Positions 9,600 to 18,893 of a DNA stretch of 50,974 bases are shown here, in pieces. The translations under genes were made by a program, and so were the position numbers. The stretch is from Lachnospiraceae bacterium (lineage in GTDB: Bacteria; Bacillota; Clostridia; Lachnospirales; Lachnospiraceae), in contig JALEIR010000031.1 in assembly GCA_022769665.1 (NCBI GenBank), positions 1 through 50,974 on the forward strand, written 5' to 3'. The notes beneath the pieces were generated by a model that ran no database searches, was not told where the DNA came from, and was given only the letters and a program-made list of their open reading frames with translations. Positions within the stretch are counted from its first letter, which is position 1. Every line of letters begins with the position of its first letter.

Positions 9600-10679
9600 A
9601 TGCCGAAAAAAATTCTCCTGGTTGATGACTCTGCACTCATGAGAAGAGTGCTTTGTGATATAATTGATTCTGATGAGAGGTTCCAGGTTGTTGCGAGAGC
9701 AACAAACGGGCTGGAAGCCTTCGACCTGCTCAGCAGGAATCAGTATGATGCGGTTGTTTTGGATGTTAATATGCCGAAGATGAACGGTCTTCAACTTCTG
9801 GAGGAACTAAGAAAATTCAAAATTCCCGCAAGAGTGATGATGGCGAGTACGGATACGAAGGAGGGTGCAAAAACTACCCTGGATGCCCTGGAACTGGGAG
9901 CACTTGATTTCATACATAAACCAGACAGTGCGGTTGACTGCCGCGTAGCCGATTTTAAGGATGAACTTCTTCGAATTCTCGATGTGGTGGCAAACAGTAA
10001 GCTTCCTGTTTTCGAGCCCGCAGAAAAGATTCAGGAGAACAGAAGAACCACTGCAAAGATGGTGGATATCGCTAAAAAGTTTTCCGGCAAGACTCCCGGC
10101 ACCAAAATTGTTGCCATTGCAAGCTCGACAGGAGGTCCCAAGGCACTGCAGAGTGTCATCCCCAGACTCCCGGCAGAATTGGATGCACCGGTACTTTTGG
10201 TACAGCATATGCCAAAGGGGTTTACGGCGTCTCTGGCGGAGCGCCTAAATGACTTAAGCGCAATCGGTGTGAAGGAGGCACAGGAAGGGGACGAGCTGAA
10301 AAACGGCATGGTATATGTGGCGATGGGCGGAAAGCACATGAATGTGAAGAATGCGGGTGGAAAATACATTATCCATTATTCCGACGAGCCGAGCAGAGAA
10401 GGTGTAAAGCCATGTGCGAACTATATGTATGAATCTCTTTCCAACAGCAGTTATGACAAAATTATCTGTGTTGTCATGACCGGAATGGGAGCTGACGGGA
10501 CAGAGGGAATCCGGAATTTGGAAGCAAAGAAACCGGTTCATGTGATTTCCCAGAATCAGGAGTCCTGTACTGTGTACGGTATGCCAAAGTCGGTTGTCAA
10601 TGCCGGGTTGTCGGATCAGGTGGTTCCTCTGGAACAAATTGCTCAGGAGATTATTTTGAACGTTGGAGTCAAAGCTTGA
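9600..10679 (+). CDS. cheB: Chemotaxis protein-glutamate methylesterase/deamidase CheB
   Basis: CheB removes methyl groups from chemoreceptors during adaptation, activated by phosphorylation from CheA. The N-terminal receiver domain (residues 1-120) has D9-D10 and phospho-acceptor D55. The C-terminal esterase domain (about 168-350) has the catalytic triad S176 in IASSTGG, H203 in VQHMP and D299 in MTGMGADG. Length (359) is typical. It starts two bases after the ycgR-like stop, so translation is probably coupled. No cheR is seen in the window; the partner methyltransferase must lie elsewhere. Confidence 0.96.
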   Translation: MPKKILLVDDSALMRRVLCDIIDSDERFQVVARATNGLEAFDLLSRNQYDAVVLDVNMPKMNGLQLLEELRKFKIPARVMMASTDTKEGAKTTLDALELGALDFIHKPDSAVDCRVADFKDELLRILDVVANSKLPVFEPAEKIQENRRTTAKMVDIAKKFSGKTPGTKIVAIASSTGGPKALQSVIPRLPAELDAPVLLVQHMPKGFTASLAERLNDLSAIGVKEAQEGDELKNGMVYVAMGGKHMNVKNAGGKYIIHYSDEPSREGVKPCANYMYESLSNSSYDKIICVVMTGMGADGTEGIRNLEAKKPVHVISQNQESCTVYGMPKSVVNAGLSDQVVPLEQIAQEIILNVGVKA

Positions 10680-10707
10680 CAAATAAAGAAAGGGAAGGGT
10701 AAGCAGT

Positions 10708-12819
10708 ATGGACGTAAGTCAGTATCTCGAGATTTTCCTTGACGAAACCAAGGAGCATTTGCAAAATCTGAACACACGGATTCTGGAGCTGGAGGCTGAC
10801 CCTGAGGGGGCGGATACCGTCAATGAGATTTTCCGGGCAGCGCATTCACTGAAGGGAATGGCAGGCACGATGGGCTATAAGAGAATGCAGAATCTGACAC
10901 ATGACATGGAGAATGTATTTTCTGAGGTACGCAACGGAAATATCAAAGTGCAGCCTGAGATGATTGATGTACTTTTCCAGTGTCTGGATGCCCTGGAGGA
11001 GTATACCGACAATATTCAGACTACCGGTGACGAAGGAACAAATGAAAACGAGGGCCTGATTAAGCAGTTAAATGACATCCTGAACGGCGGTAAGGTTTCC
11101 GGCACAGAAGCAAAAAAAGAGGAGAAGCCTGCAGCAGAAGCCCCCATCGTTGAAAGCAGCGCAAAATGGGATGAAATTGCACTGGATGATTCCCAGATTA
11201 CTGTGATTCGGGAAGCACAGAAGCAGGGCAAGAAGGTCTATGGCCTCAATGTGCTCATACAGGAAAATTGTATTTTGAAGGCAGCCCGGGCATTTCTGGT
11301 ATTTAAAGCAGTGGAAGAACAGGCTGAGATTATTGTGTCCGAACCCAGCGCACAGGATGTGGAGGATGAAAAATTTGACAGAGACTTCACGCTGATTGTC
11401 TTGTCAGACGCTGAGCTGGATGCGATTATCAAAGCGGCTGAAAATGTGTCCGAGATTGAAAAGGTATCCGGTGCACCGATTGTGCTGGAGAACAATAAAC
11501 ATTATAGCAAGAATGAAGAGGCGGAAGCTTCCGTTGCTGTCGAGAATACCGCAGAGCAGGCTTCCCCTGCCGCTGCAACGACGACGGCTCCTGCGCCGGC
11601 AAACACGGCCGCACCTGCCGCAACGAAACAGGACGCAAAGAAACAGGCTCCCGCAAAGCCCGTGGTAAACCGCACCGTTCGAGTAGATATTGAAAAGCTG
11701 GATTCCCTGATGAATCTAGTCAGCGAATTGATTATTGCTAAGAATTCCCTGGTATCCGTTTCCAGTCAGGAACAGACGAACATTAACAGTGCGTTCAACG
11801 AACAGATTGAGTATCTGGAGCAGGTTACCACAAACTTGCATGAATCCGTCATGAAGGTGCGAATGGTGCCTATTGAAAGCGTTGTGAACAAGTTCCCCAG
11901 AATGATTCGGGACTTGTCCAAGAAGCTGGATAAGAAGATGGAACTGTATATGACCGGTGAGGAAACCGAGTTGGACCGTACCGTGGTTGATGAAATCGGT
12001 GATCCGCTGATGCATCTGCTTCGCAATTCCGCAGATCACGGATTGGAATCGGCTGAGGTTCGTGCCCAGAGAGGCAAACCTGCGGTAGGATCTATCTTCC
12101 TGGATGCATATCAGGACGGAAACAATGTTGTGATTGAGGTAAGGGATGACGGTAACGGCATTGATATCGAGGCAGTAAGAAATAAGGCTATTGAAAGGGG
12201 AACCATCACCCCTGAGCAGGCAGCAAATATGACGGATAAGGATATTATCAATCTGTTATTCCTGCCCAGCTTTTCCACAGCAAAGAAAGTTACGGATGTG
12301 TCGGGACGAGGTGTGGGACTTGATGTAGTTAAATCAAAGATTGAGTCCTTAAGCGGCGAGGTGGAAGTGAAATCCAAACTGGGAGTCGGAAGTACATGGA
12401 CCATCAGACTGCCTTTGACCCTGGCAATTATCCAGGCCCTGATGGTGGTTGTAGGGAATGAAAAATATGCTATTTCTCTCGGCTCCATACAGACCCTGGA
12501 GGATATCGCTCCAAGTGAGGTGAAACTGGTACAGAACAAAGAAGTGATTCATCTTAGGGGTAATGTAATTCCGCTGATTCGTCTGAATGAAGTGCTGGAT
12601 ATTGAAAGTAAAAAATCCAAGGATGACAATCTGATTGTAGTAATTGTCAAGAAAGGGGACAAGATGGCGGGACTTGTCATCGATGAACTCATCGGACAAC
12701 AGGAAATCGTTATCAAATCTCTGGGAAGATACACCAGACAGTGCAAATTTATCAGCGGCGCAACCATTCTGGGAGACGGCGAAATCGCTCTGATTCTGGA
12801 TGCCAATGCCTTGATTTAG
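10708..12819 (+). CDS. cheA: Chemotaxis histidine kinase CheA
   Basis: The central kinase of chemotaxis; it phosphorylates CheY and CheB. The 703-residue product has the P1 HPt domain with phospho-acceptor H46 (AAHSLKGMAGTMGY), a P2-like domain at about 165-265, an Ala/Pro/Thr/Lys-rich linker at about 270-325, the P3 dimerisation helices from about 330, the P4 ATPase domain with the N box (DPLMHLLRNSADHG), G1 (DDGNGID) and G2 (GRGVGLDVV), and a P5 CheW-like domain at the end. All key motifs are intact. It is followed 19 bases later by cheW. Confidence 0.97.
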   Translation: MDVSQYLEIFLDETKEHLQNLNTRILELEADPEGADTVNEIFRAAHSLKGMAGTMGYKRMQNLTHDMENVFSEVRNGNIKVQPEMIDVLFQCLDALEEYTDNIQTTGDEGTNENEGLIKQLNDILNGGKVSGTEAKKEEKPAAEAPIVESSAKWDEIALDDSQITVIREAQKQGKKVYGLNVLIQENCILKAARAFLVFKAVEEQAEIIVSEPSAQDVEDEKFDRDFTLIVLSDAELDAIIKAAENVSEIEKVSGAPIVLENNKHYSKNEEAEASVAVENTAEQASPAAATTTAPAPANTAAPAATKQDAKKQAPAKPVVNRTVRVDIEKLDSLMNLVSELIIAKNSLVSVSSQEQTNINSAFNEQIEYLEQVTTNLHESVMKVRMVPIESVVNKFPRMIRDLSKKLDKKMELYMTGEETELDRTVVDEIGDPLMHLLRNSADHGLESAEVRAQRGKPAVGSIFLDAYQDGNNVVIEVRDDGNGIDIEAVRNKAIERGTITPEQAANMTDKDIINLLFLPSFSTAKKVTDVSGRGVGLDVVKSKIESLSGEVEVKSKLGVGSTWTIRLPLTLAIIQALMVVVGNEKYAISLGSIQTLEDIAPSEVKLVQNKEVIHLRGNVIPLIRLNEVLDIESKKSKDDNLIVVIVKKGDKMAGLVIDELIGQQEIVIKSLGRYTRQCKFISGATILGDGEIALILDANALI

Positions 12820-12838
12820 GAAGGGAGAGGAGACACAT

Positions 12839-13327
12839 ATGGAACTCAGTACAAATACAGCAAAGAACTTACCCGAGGAAGATAATAAAGAAACAGGGGA
12901 AAGCGTTCAGTACATTGTCATCAGATTGGGAAACGAACAGTACGGTATTGATATCCGATATATTGACAATATTGTAAGAATGCAGCCGATTACCCGTATT
13001 CCCAAGATGCCTCCTTACCTAAAAGGAGTTATCAACATGAGAGGTGAGGTGAATCCTGTCATCAGTATGCGCTTGATTATGGGGTTGGAAGAGGATGTAT
13101 ATACGAAAGCCACCAGAATCATTGTACTGAAGCTGGAACAGGAAGGCAATGTAGGCTTTATCGTGGATGAGGTAAAGGAAGTGGTAACACTTTCCCCTGA
13201 TGAGATTGAAAAGATTACATATAACTCAAAAGAAGAAAAAACCAACCTGATTACTGCGGTCGGAAAGCACAATGGAGAGCTGATTTCCCTGTTTGATTTG
13301 AATGCAATCAATATAGAGGGAAATTAG
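12839..13327 (+). CDS. cheW: Chemotaxis coupling protein CheW
   Basis: A CheW-domain adaptor of 162 residues that links chemoreceptors to CheA. The conserved pieces are YIVIRLGNEQYGIDIRYI, ITRIPKMPPYLKGVINMRG, VNPVISMRL and GFIVDEVKEV. About 22 extra hydrophilic residues precede the domain. The GGGAGAGGAG site places the start at 12839. Confidence 0.96.
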   Translation: MELSTNTAKNLPEEDNKETGESVQYIVIRLGNEQYGIDIRYIDNIVRMQPITRIPKMPPYLKGVINMRGEVNPVISMRLIMGLEEDVYTKATRIIVLKLEQEGNVGFIVDEVKEVVTLSPDEIEKITYNSKEEKTNLITAVGKHNGELISLFDLNAINIEGN

Positions 13328-13356
13328 TTTAGGGTATGAAAAAGGAGAAGTAGCCC

Positions 13357-13980
13357 ATGGGAGACATGAGTTTAGAGCAGGTTACTGAAAACTATTATGA
13401 TGTACTGAAGGAGCTGGGAAATATCGGAGCCGGAAATGCCATGACGGCACTATCGCAGATGCTGCAGTGCAAAGTGGATATGAAAGTTCCTCAGGTTCGC
13501 CTGCTGGAGTTTCGAGACGTCGGCGAAGTGATGGGCGGCGAAGAACAGATTATGGTTGGAGTGTTCCTTGGCGTAGAAGGCGACATCACCGGAAGCATGA
13601 TGTTCATGGTGGAAGAAGGAAGCGCAAGACATCTGATTCAGAAGATTACCATGGGTATGCTACCCGAAGGAAGCGAGTTTGAGGAGATGGGGTTGTCCGC
13701 AATGAAGGAAGTGGGCAATATCATCACCGGAGCATATCTGAATTCCCTGTCCACGCTGACAAATATGAAAATTTATCCTACGCCGCCTTCTGTGACGGTG
13801 GATATGGCCGGAGCAATCTTAAGTGTACCTGCCAGTATTTTTGGCATTTTTGGAGACAAACTTTTGATGATTCAGTCGCAATTTTACGACGAGGTTAAGT
13901 TGGACGGATATTTTATCCTGATTCCGGATTTGGAATCTTATGAAAAGATTTTGACATCGTTGGGTTTGCCGATTGTTTAA
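13357..13980 (+). CDS. cheC: CheY-P phosphatase CheC
   Basis: CheC dephosphorylates CheY-P and binds CheD as part of the adaptation system known from Bacillus and Thermotoga. The two phosphatase helices are both visible: ELGNIGAGNAMTALSQ followed by a Pro about 20 residues on, and EVGNIITGAYLNSLS followed by TPP. The 207-residue length is normal. FliY upstream offers a second CheY-P phosphatase. A second ATG at 13366 is possible, but AAGGAGAAG is better spaced for 13357. Confidence 0.95.
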   Translation: MGDMSLEQVTENYYDVLKELGNIGAGNAMTALSQMLQCKVDMKVPQVRLLEFRDVGEVMGGEEQIMVGVFLGVEGDITGSMMFMVEEGSARHLIQKITMGMLPEGSEFEEMGLSAMKEVGNIITGAYLNSLSTLTNMKIYPTPPSVTVDMAGAILSVPASIFGIFGDKLLMIQSQFYDEVKLDGYFILIPDLESYEKILTSLGLPIV

Positions 13981-14023
13981 GATATGCCGGAAATCGAGAA
14001 ACAAGAGAAACGGGAAAAGATGC

Positions 14024-14515
14024 ATGAGTGAAATTATTAAAGTAGGAATGGCAGATTTGAAAACCTGTGTAAGCCCCGACGGTATAACTACCCTGGGGCT
14101 TGGTTCCTGTGTGGGAATTGCAATCAGGGATCCGGTGAGCAAGGTGGGAGGATTAGCTCATATTATGCTGCCGGACAGCAAGGCAATTAAAAACGGACAG
14201 CAAAGTGTTGCAAAATTTGCCGATACGGGAATAGTAGAGCTTGTCAGACAGATGGAAAAGCTTGGAGCAAAGCAGAGCCGTATGGTTGCAAAAATAGCGG
14301 GCGGAGCCACCATGTTCACTTTTCAGGGCAGCGGTTCCAATATCGGTCAGGTCGGAGACAGAAACGTAGAAGCAGTCAAGAATAAATTGAAAGAGCTGAA
14401 GATACCGATTCTTGCTGAAGATACCGGCGCAAATTACGGGAGAACGGTTATTTTTTATCCGGAGAGCGGTGATTTCCACATCCGTGCGGTTGGAAAGAGC
14501 GAGACAATAATCTGA
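14024..14515 (+). CDS. cheD: Chemoreceptor glutamine deamidase CheD
   Basis: CheD deamidates receptor glutamines and is regulated by binding CheC. The active-site Cys and His are C29 (LGLGSCVGIAIRD) and H46 (GLAHIMLPDS), and T23 lies six residues before the Cys as in studied members. I chose the ATG at 14024, giving 163 residues (the family's usual size); the frame is open further upstream from a TTG at 13973, but that would overlap cheC and add a non-conserved basic stretch. It directly follows cheC, the usual pairing. Confidence 0.95.
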   Translation: MSEIIKVGMADLKTCVSPDGITTLGLGSCVGIAIRDPVSKVGGLAHIMLPDSKAIKNGQQSVAKFADTGIVELVRQMEKLGAKQSRMVAKIAGGATMFTFQGSGSNIGQVGDRNVEAVKNKLKELKIPILAEDTGANYGRTVIFYPESGDFHIRAVGKSETII

Positions 14516-14531
14516 TGAGGATAGCGAGAAA

Positions 14532-14825
14532 ATGAACAGGAAGAATTTACCGTTGATTTTGATGCTGACAGCAGGTGCGGTCACATGTATTATCACGTTT
14601 ATCAGGCGGTATACCATGGTTGAAAAGCTGGCAAGCCTGTTGGTTGTGCTGGCATTATTCTATTTATTGGGAAGCATATGGAAATGGACGTTGGATTATT
14701 TTGACAGTCAGAATGAGAAAAGACGTCAGGAAGAGGGAGAAGTAATCGAAAAGGAAAATGCCGCAGACGTAGAGAATTCCGAAGCTCAGGTTAATCGAGC
14801 CGATTCAGGAGAAGAGAAGGCATAA
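14532..14825 (+). CDS. Small membrane protein of the fla/che operon, unknown function
   Basis: I do not recognise a family. The 97-residue product has two predicted membrane helices (about residues 7-24 and 33-53) joined by a short RRYTMVEK loop, and then a highly charged, Glu-rich C-terminal tail (about 58-97), probably cytoplasmic. It sits between cheD and fliA with short gaps and a GATGAGGAT site before the ATG, so it is almost surely expressed with the operon. A flagellar or chemotaxis accessory role is inferred only from position. Confidence 0.75.
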   Translation: MNRKNLPLILMLTAGAVTCIITFIRRYTMVEKLASLLVVLALFYLLGSIWKWTLDYFDSQNEKRRQEEGEVIEKENAADVENSEAQVNRADSGEEKA

Positions 14826-14875
14826 AGCACAGCTTAAGGTAAAGTACGGGATAAGGGAAGGGGGCGACAGATTTC

Positions 14876-15649
14876 ATGGATGAAGCAGGCAGAAAAAAGC
14901 TTTTGGAAGAATATGCCCGGACAAAGACACCGGAATCCAGGGAAAAAATTATATTGGAATATGCGCCTCTTGTAAAGGTAGTCGCAGGGCGTCTGAGTAT
15001 GTACCTGGGATATAATGTGGAGTATGAAGACCTTGTCAGTTATGGTATTTTCGGATTGATTGATGCCATAGACAAGTTTGACTGTATGAAAGAAGTCAAA
15101 TTTGAAACATATGCCAGCCTGAGAATCCGGGGAGCGATTTTGGATCAAATTCGAAAGATGGATTGGATTCCCAGGACAATTCGGCAGAGACAGAAGAAGA
15201 TTGAGGCGGTAATCAAAGAAATAGAACAGAACACCGGACGCGGAGCTACGGACGAGGAGGTTGCAAAGGGGCTGGGCATTACTGAGGACGAGTATCTGGA
15301 CTGGCAGTCACAAATGAAGATTACCGGAATTGTCTCATTGAATGAATATATGGAACAAGGCAGTGATGTGTCGCAGGATTACAGCAGACATACCACATCG
15401 CGCTTTGAGGCTCCCGAAGAGAGAGTCGAGAAAGAAGAGCTTGCAAAGGTTTTGGGAGAAGCCCTGCAAATGCTCACCGAGAAAGAACAAAAGGTGATTA
15501 CCCTGTATTATTACGAGGAACTGACTCTGAAAGAAATCAGCAGTATTCTGGAAGTTTCGGAATCCAGAGTTTCGCAGCTGCATACCAGGGCACTGCAGAA
15601 AATGAAAGTAAAAATGGGGGACTACATGGGAATTCTAAAGGACAGTTAA
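14876..15649 (+). CDS. fliA: Flagellar RNA polymerase sigma factor FliA/WhiG (sigma-28/SigD)
   Basis: A group 3 sigma factor of 257 residues that directs late flagellar and chemotaxis promoters. Region 2 is seen at YAPLVKVVAGRLSMYLGYN, VEYEDLVSYGIFGLIDAIDKF and FETYASLRIRGAILDQIRKM. Region 3 follows at WIPRTIRQRQKKIE. The region 4 helix-turn-helix is LTLKEISSILEVSESRVSQL. A strong GGAAGGGGG site precedes the ATG. It closes the recognised flagellar gene set; no flgM-like anti-sigma gene is in the window. Confidence 0.96.
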   Translation: MDEAGRKKLLEEYARTKTPESREKIILEYAPLVKVVAGRLSMYLGYNVEYEDLVSYGIFGLIDAIDKFDCMKEVKFETYASLRIRGAILDQIRKMDWIPRTIRQRQKKIEAVIKEIEQNTGRGATDEEVAKGLGITEDEYLDWQSQMKITGIVSLNEYMEQGSDVSQDYSRHTTSRFEAPEERVEKEELAKVLGEALQMLTEKEQKVITLYYYEELTLKEISSILEVSESRVSQLHTRALQKMKVKMGDYMGILKDS

Positions 15650-15672
15650 TTAATTACTCTTGGAGATCAACT

Positions 15673-17268
15673 ATGCAGAACGGTTACTTTCGATTGGTGA
15701 ATCAAAATGACGGCAGCGGATTTGGCGTCGCTTTATATCAGCCTCAGGGCGGCGGAGAAAAAATAAATGTGGATGAACTCGCGGAGTATCTCGATGGCAT
15801 CAAAGTCGGATATGAACGTGTGAAACTCGAAATGCTCATAATGACAGAAAAAGACGGATATTATCGTCTCGGTACAGGGCAGTGTCCGACCATTCCGGAG
15901 ACTTATCATCTTACTGTGAGTCAGGACGGAATGATTGCCACTGCTCGATTTATTCCGCCTTCTGAATCAGGAGAGAGAATTACCTTCGATGACTTTTACA
16001 AGGATTTAAGATACCGCAATATTACATACGGCATCAATGTGGAAGCCCTGCAGACACATTTTCAATCGGACAATGATTACTGCACCGATATTGTGATTGC
16101 CAGAGGGAAAGAGCCCGTTCAGGGAGAAGATGCCAGAATCGAGTATAATTTCAACACCGAACTGCACAGACGTCCTGCCCAGCGGGAGGATGGAAGCGTG
16201 GATTACTTCCATATGACAACCATTAATCACTGCCGAAAGGGAGAAGAACTGGCGAGGATAATTCCGGAGAATCCCGGTGAGAACGGGTATGATGTTTACG
16301 GACAGGCAATCAAACCGAGAGAGGTGAAACACGCCACCTTAAAGTTCGGAAGAAATATTGAACTATCGGAGGATAAGCATGTAATTCGGTCTATGGTGGA
16401 CGGACATGTAACGCTGGTGGATGACAAGGTGTTTGTCTCCGATGTTTACGAGGTAAAAAATGTGGATGTTTCCACCGGAAACCTTGAATTTGACGGCAGT
16501 ATTGAAATAAGCGGCAATGTGGTGGAAAACTTTGAAGTGAAGGCCGGCGGAAATGTTATCATAAACGGACTGGTGGAAGGTGCAAGAATCATAGCCGGCG
16601 GCAATATCATCATTGCCAAGGGTATGAACGGAATGGGGAAGGGATACCTGAAAGCCGGCGGAGATGTGATAGTAAAGTTTTTGGAAAATGTTAGAGTGGT
16701 TACAGGTGGGTATGTAGAAACAGAAGCAATTCTACACAGCCGTGTCTCTGCCGGCGGTGAAGTTCATGTGGACGGACGAAAGGGAATTATCGTCGGCGGT
16801 TATGTACAAGCCGGCACCAGAGTATCGGCAAAAGTGATAGGAGCCAGCATGGGGTCCTCCACAATTATTGAGGTCGGTGTCAATCCGTTAATTAAAACAC
16901 AGTACAACAATATGCAAAAGAAGATTACGGATCATACAAAGACAATTAAGAATGCCGAAGTAATTCTGATGAACTTTAAAGATAAGATGAAAAAGGGGCT
17001 TCCGTATAACGAAAGCCAGATTAAGTACATGAAGAGTGTTGCGAAACTTGTGGAAGAAAAGACGGCCGAGCTGGAACAGATGAATCAATACATGGAGAAA
17101 CTGCGGAATATGATGGAAATTCAGAAGCAGGCTGAAGTTGTGGTGAATGATGAATTGCATCCGGGGACCACTATTATTATCGGAGAGACATCTAAGACCA
17201 TTCAGACAAGCTATCGTTATTGTAAGTTTGTCAAAGAGCGCGGTGAGGTGTGTATGGCAGCATTATAG
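15673..17268 (+). CDS. DUF342 (FapA-type) polymer-forming protein
   Basis: A 531-residue protein with the DUF342/FapA layout: an N-terminal region (about 1-250), then a Gly/Val/Ile-rich beta-helix-like repeat stretch (about 265-400: GGNVIINGLVEGARI, GGNIIIAKGMNG, GGDVIVKFLENV, GGEVHVDGRKG) and a C-terminal coiled coil (about 410-490). DUF342 genes often follow fliA in clostridial and bacillar motility operons; their exact function is not settled. GGAGATC precedes the ATG. It starts 23 bases after fliA. Confidence 0.88.
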   Translation: MQNGYFRLVNQNDGSGFGVALYQPQGGGEKINVDELAEYLDGIKVGYERVKLEMLIMTEKDGYYRLGTGQCPTIPETYHLTVSQDGMIATARFIPPSESGERITFDDFYKDLRYRNITYGINVEALQTHFQSDNDYCTDIVIARGKEPVQGEDARIEYNFNTELHRRPAQREDGSVDYFHMTTINHCRKGEELARIIPENPGENGYDVYGQAIKPREVKHATLKFGRNIELSEDKHVIRSMVDGHVTLVDDKVFVSDVYEVKNVDVSTGNLEFDGSIEISGNVVENFEVKAGGNVIINGLVEGARIIAGGNIIIAKGMNGMGKGYLKAGGDVIVKFLENVRVVTGGYVETEAILHSRVSAGGEVHVDGRKGIIVGGYVQAGTRVSAKVIGASMGSSTIIEVGVNPLIKTQYNNMQKKITDHTKTIKNAEVILMNFKDKMKKGLPYNESQIKYMKSVAKLVEEKTAELEQMNQYMEKLRNMMEIQKQAEVVVNDELHPGTTIIIGETSKTIQTSYRYCKFVKERGEVCMAAL

Positions 17269-17297
17269 TGTGACAGCCTCAGACAGGAGGGGACGAT

Positions 17298-17603
17298 ATG
17301 GCGTTTGGGTCTATCGAGTTGACAACGATATCCAGAGCACAGGATTATTCAATCATCAAGCAGAATGAGGATAACAAGGCTTTTGCGGATCAGGTCAACG
17401 GTCAGGTTCAGGTACAGAAGAATGAAAGACAGAAAGCCCGTGAAGTACATAGCAGTGATGATACACAGTGGCATGAGAGTAAACCGGATGCCCGTGAGAA
17501 GGGCAAAAATGAGTATTTCGGGGATGGCGGGAAGCATCGTAAGGAGCAGCAGAAAGAACGCGTTCTCGTCAAAGGGCAGAGCAGTTTTGATATAAAGATA
17601 TAA
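17298..17603 (+). CDS. Small hydrophilic protein of the fla/che operon, unknown function
   Basis: I do not recognise a family. The 101-residue product is very hydrophilic, rich in Gln, Lys, Glu and Asp, with no membrane segment and no cysteine. It starts MAFGSIELTTISRAQDYS and ends with FDIKI. An ACAGGAGGGGA ribosome binding site gives strong support to the ATG at 17298. It lies between the DUF342 and DUF6115 genes with small gaps, so it belongs to the same transcription unit. Confidence 0.75.
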   Translation: MAFGSIELTTISRAQDYSIIKQNEDNKAFADQVNGQVQVQKNERQKAREVHSSDDTQWHESKPDAREKGKNEYFGDGGKHRKEQQKERVLVKGQSSFDIKI

Positions 17604-17621
17604 AATACAGGTGGTTTGAGA

Positions 17622-18341
17622 ATGGAAACAATGGAAATAGTCCTGCTGATTGTGGGAGGAATTATTTTTGTATTAAGCTTTTTTATACCCGAGAGGAAGG
17701 GCAATATCTCCGGGCAGACAGAGGAGGAAGCCAAGAAGGAAATTGAAAAGATTGTAAACACGGAATTAGATAATGTTCGGGGACATGTGGATGATGTGGT
17801 GGATGAAGCAATCACTTACGCCATGGAGAAGACAGAACGCTCACTGGAACGTCTGTCCAATGAGAAAATCATGGCGGTCAGTGAATATTCCGATACGGTT
17901 CTTGCCGAGATACATAAAAATCATGAAGAGGCTATGTTCCTGTACGATATGCTAAACAGCAAGCATGTAAATCTGAAAAATACCGTGTCTGAGGTAAACC
18001 GCACCGTGAAGGAAGCGGAAGAGACAGTGTCGGGTTTCCAAAGGCTGGCGCCGGAGTCGTTGAAAGATACGGAAGCGGTGAAAGCTGTCCCGAAGAAGAC
18101 AAAGGAAAAAGAGGATAAGCCACAAAAAAAACAGGAGATGAAACTGCCGGAAGCAAAGGAAGAAAAAGCGGGAAGAATCAGTTTCCTGGAGGAGACAGAT
18201 GCTGACGGACGTAATAATAACGAAAGAATATTGGAGCTTTACAATCAGGGAAAATCCAAGGTGGCAATCGCAAAAGAACTGGGACTTGGCGTAGGAGAGG
18301 TAAAGCTGGTGATTGATTTGTTTCAGAATCAGAAGAAATGA
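17622..18341 (+). CDS. DUF6115-type membrane-anchored coiled-coil protein
   Basis: The product has an N-terminal membrane helix (about residues 3-20), an acidic/basic coiled-coil middle (about 30-150), a Lys/Glu/Pro-rich linker, and a C-terminal helix-turn-helix-like end (NNERILELYNQGKSKVAIAKE and GLGVGEVKLVIDLF). This matches the layout I know as DUF6115, found in clostridial motility operons. Function unknown. I chose the ATG at 17622 (239 residues) with CAGGTGG seven bases upstream; a TTG at 17616 is also in frame. Confidence 0.8.
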   Translation: METMEIVLLIVGGIIFVLSFFIPERKGNISGQTEEEAKKEIEKIVNTELDNVRGHVDDVVDEAITYAMEKTERSLERLSNEKIMAVSEYSDTVLAEIHKNHEEAMFLYDMLNSKHVNLKNTVSEVNRTVKEAEETVSGFQRLAPESLKDTEAVKAVPKKTKEKEDKPQKKQEMKLPEAKEEKAGRISFLEETDADGRNNNERILELYNQGKSKVAIAKELGLGVGEVKLVIDLFQNQKK

Positions 18342-18349
18342 GGTAACAG

Positions 18350-18859
18350 GTGAAATTGCGATATTATTTACGGGGGCTTGGAATCGGAATTATCGTGACA
18401 GCTCTGATGATGGGAATTGCTACAAGGGACAATGCTCCTATGACGGATGCGGAAATTAAAGCGGCAGCTTACGCGTTGGGTATGGTGGACAGCAATTCCA
18501 TAAAATTATCGGATATCCGGACGACTGAAGAGCCGGGTGATAATAATGAAGCGGAGAATGTGGAAGATACTGCCGGAAGTAGCGAAGCGGAGAACGTAGG
18601 AGATAATACCGAAGATACAGGGAACTCCGGGGAGAACGAAGAACCCGGAGAAACAGTTTCCATTACAATCAAATCCGGTTCCGGTTCCAGAACTGTCTGC
18701 AATCAGCTGAAGGAGGCAGGACTGATAGAGGATGCAGGTGCTTTTGACCAATATTTGGTGGATAACGGTTACTCCCGAAGAATCTGTGTTGGCACTTACA
18801 AAATTGAAAGTGGATCGGATTGGGAAAAGATAGCAAAAATCATTACAAAAACAAGGTAA
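18350..18859 (+). CDS. Membrane-anchored protein with MltG/YceG-like LysM-type domain
   Basis: A 169-residue protein with one N-terminal membrane helix (about 8-24), an acidic Asn/Glu/Gly-rich linker with near-repeats (AENVEDT, AENVGDN; about 56-101), and a C-terminal segment (about 102-169) that resembles the LysM-like N-terminal domain of the endolytic transglycosylase MltG (VSITIKSGSGSRTVCNQLKE, GLIEDAGAFDQYLVDNGYS, GTYKIESGSDWEKIAKIIT). The catalytic transglycosylase domain is absent, so it may bind cell wall rather than cut it. The start is GTG at 18350. It is the last gene of the operon, before the terminator at 18866. Confidence 0.75.
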   Translation: MKLRYYLRGLGIGIIVTALMMGIATRDNAPMTDAEIKAAAYALGMVDSNSIKLSDIRTTEEPGDNNEAENVEDTAGSSEAENVGDNTEDTGNSGENEEPGETVSITIKSGSGSRTVCNQLKEAGLIEDAGAFDQYLVDNGYSRRICVGTYKIESGSDWEKIAKIITKTR

Positions 18860-18865
18860 TTTCAG

Positions 18866-18893
18866 GAAAACCCCTTGCAACAGGGGTTTTCTT
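18866..18893 (+). terminator. Intrinsic terminator of the fla/che operon
   Basis: The stem GAAAACCCC / GGGGTTTTC (18866-18874 and 18883-18891) closes a short loop, TTGCAACA, and the T-rich right arm runs into CTT. It stands seven bases after the last stop of the operon. Confidence 0.8.

Noticed and set aside
13973..14023. TTG 13973 as the start of cheD
   Set aside because: It would lie inside cheC and add a basic stretch not seen in the family; ATG 14024 gives the normal length.
1..18893. Possible insertion sequences or transferred genes inside the fla/che operon
   Set aside because: Gene order, spacing and codon usage are even throughout; I see no transposase or inverted-repeat ends.
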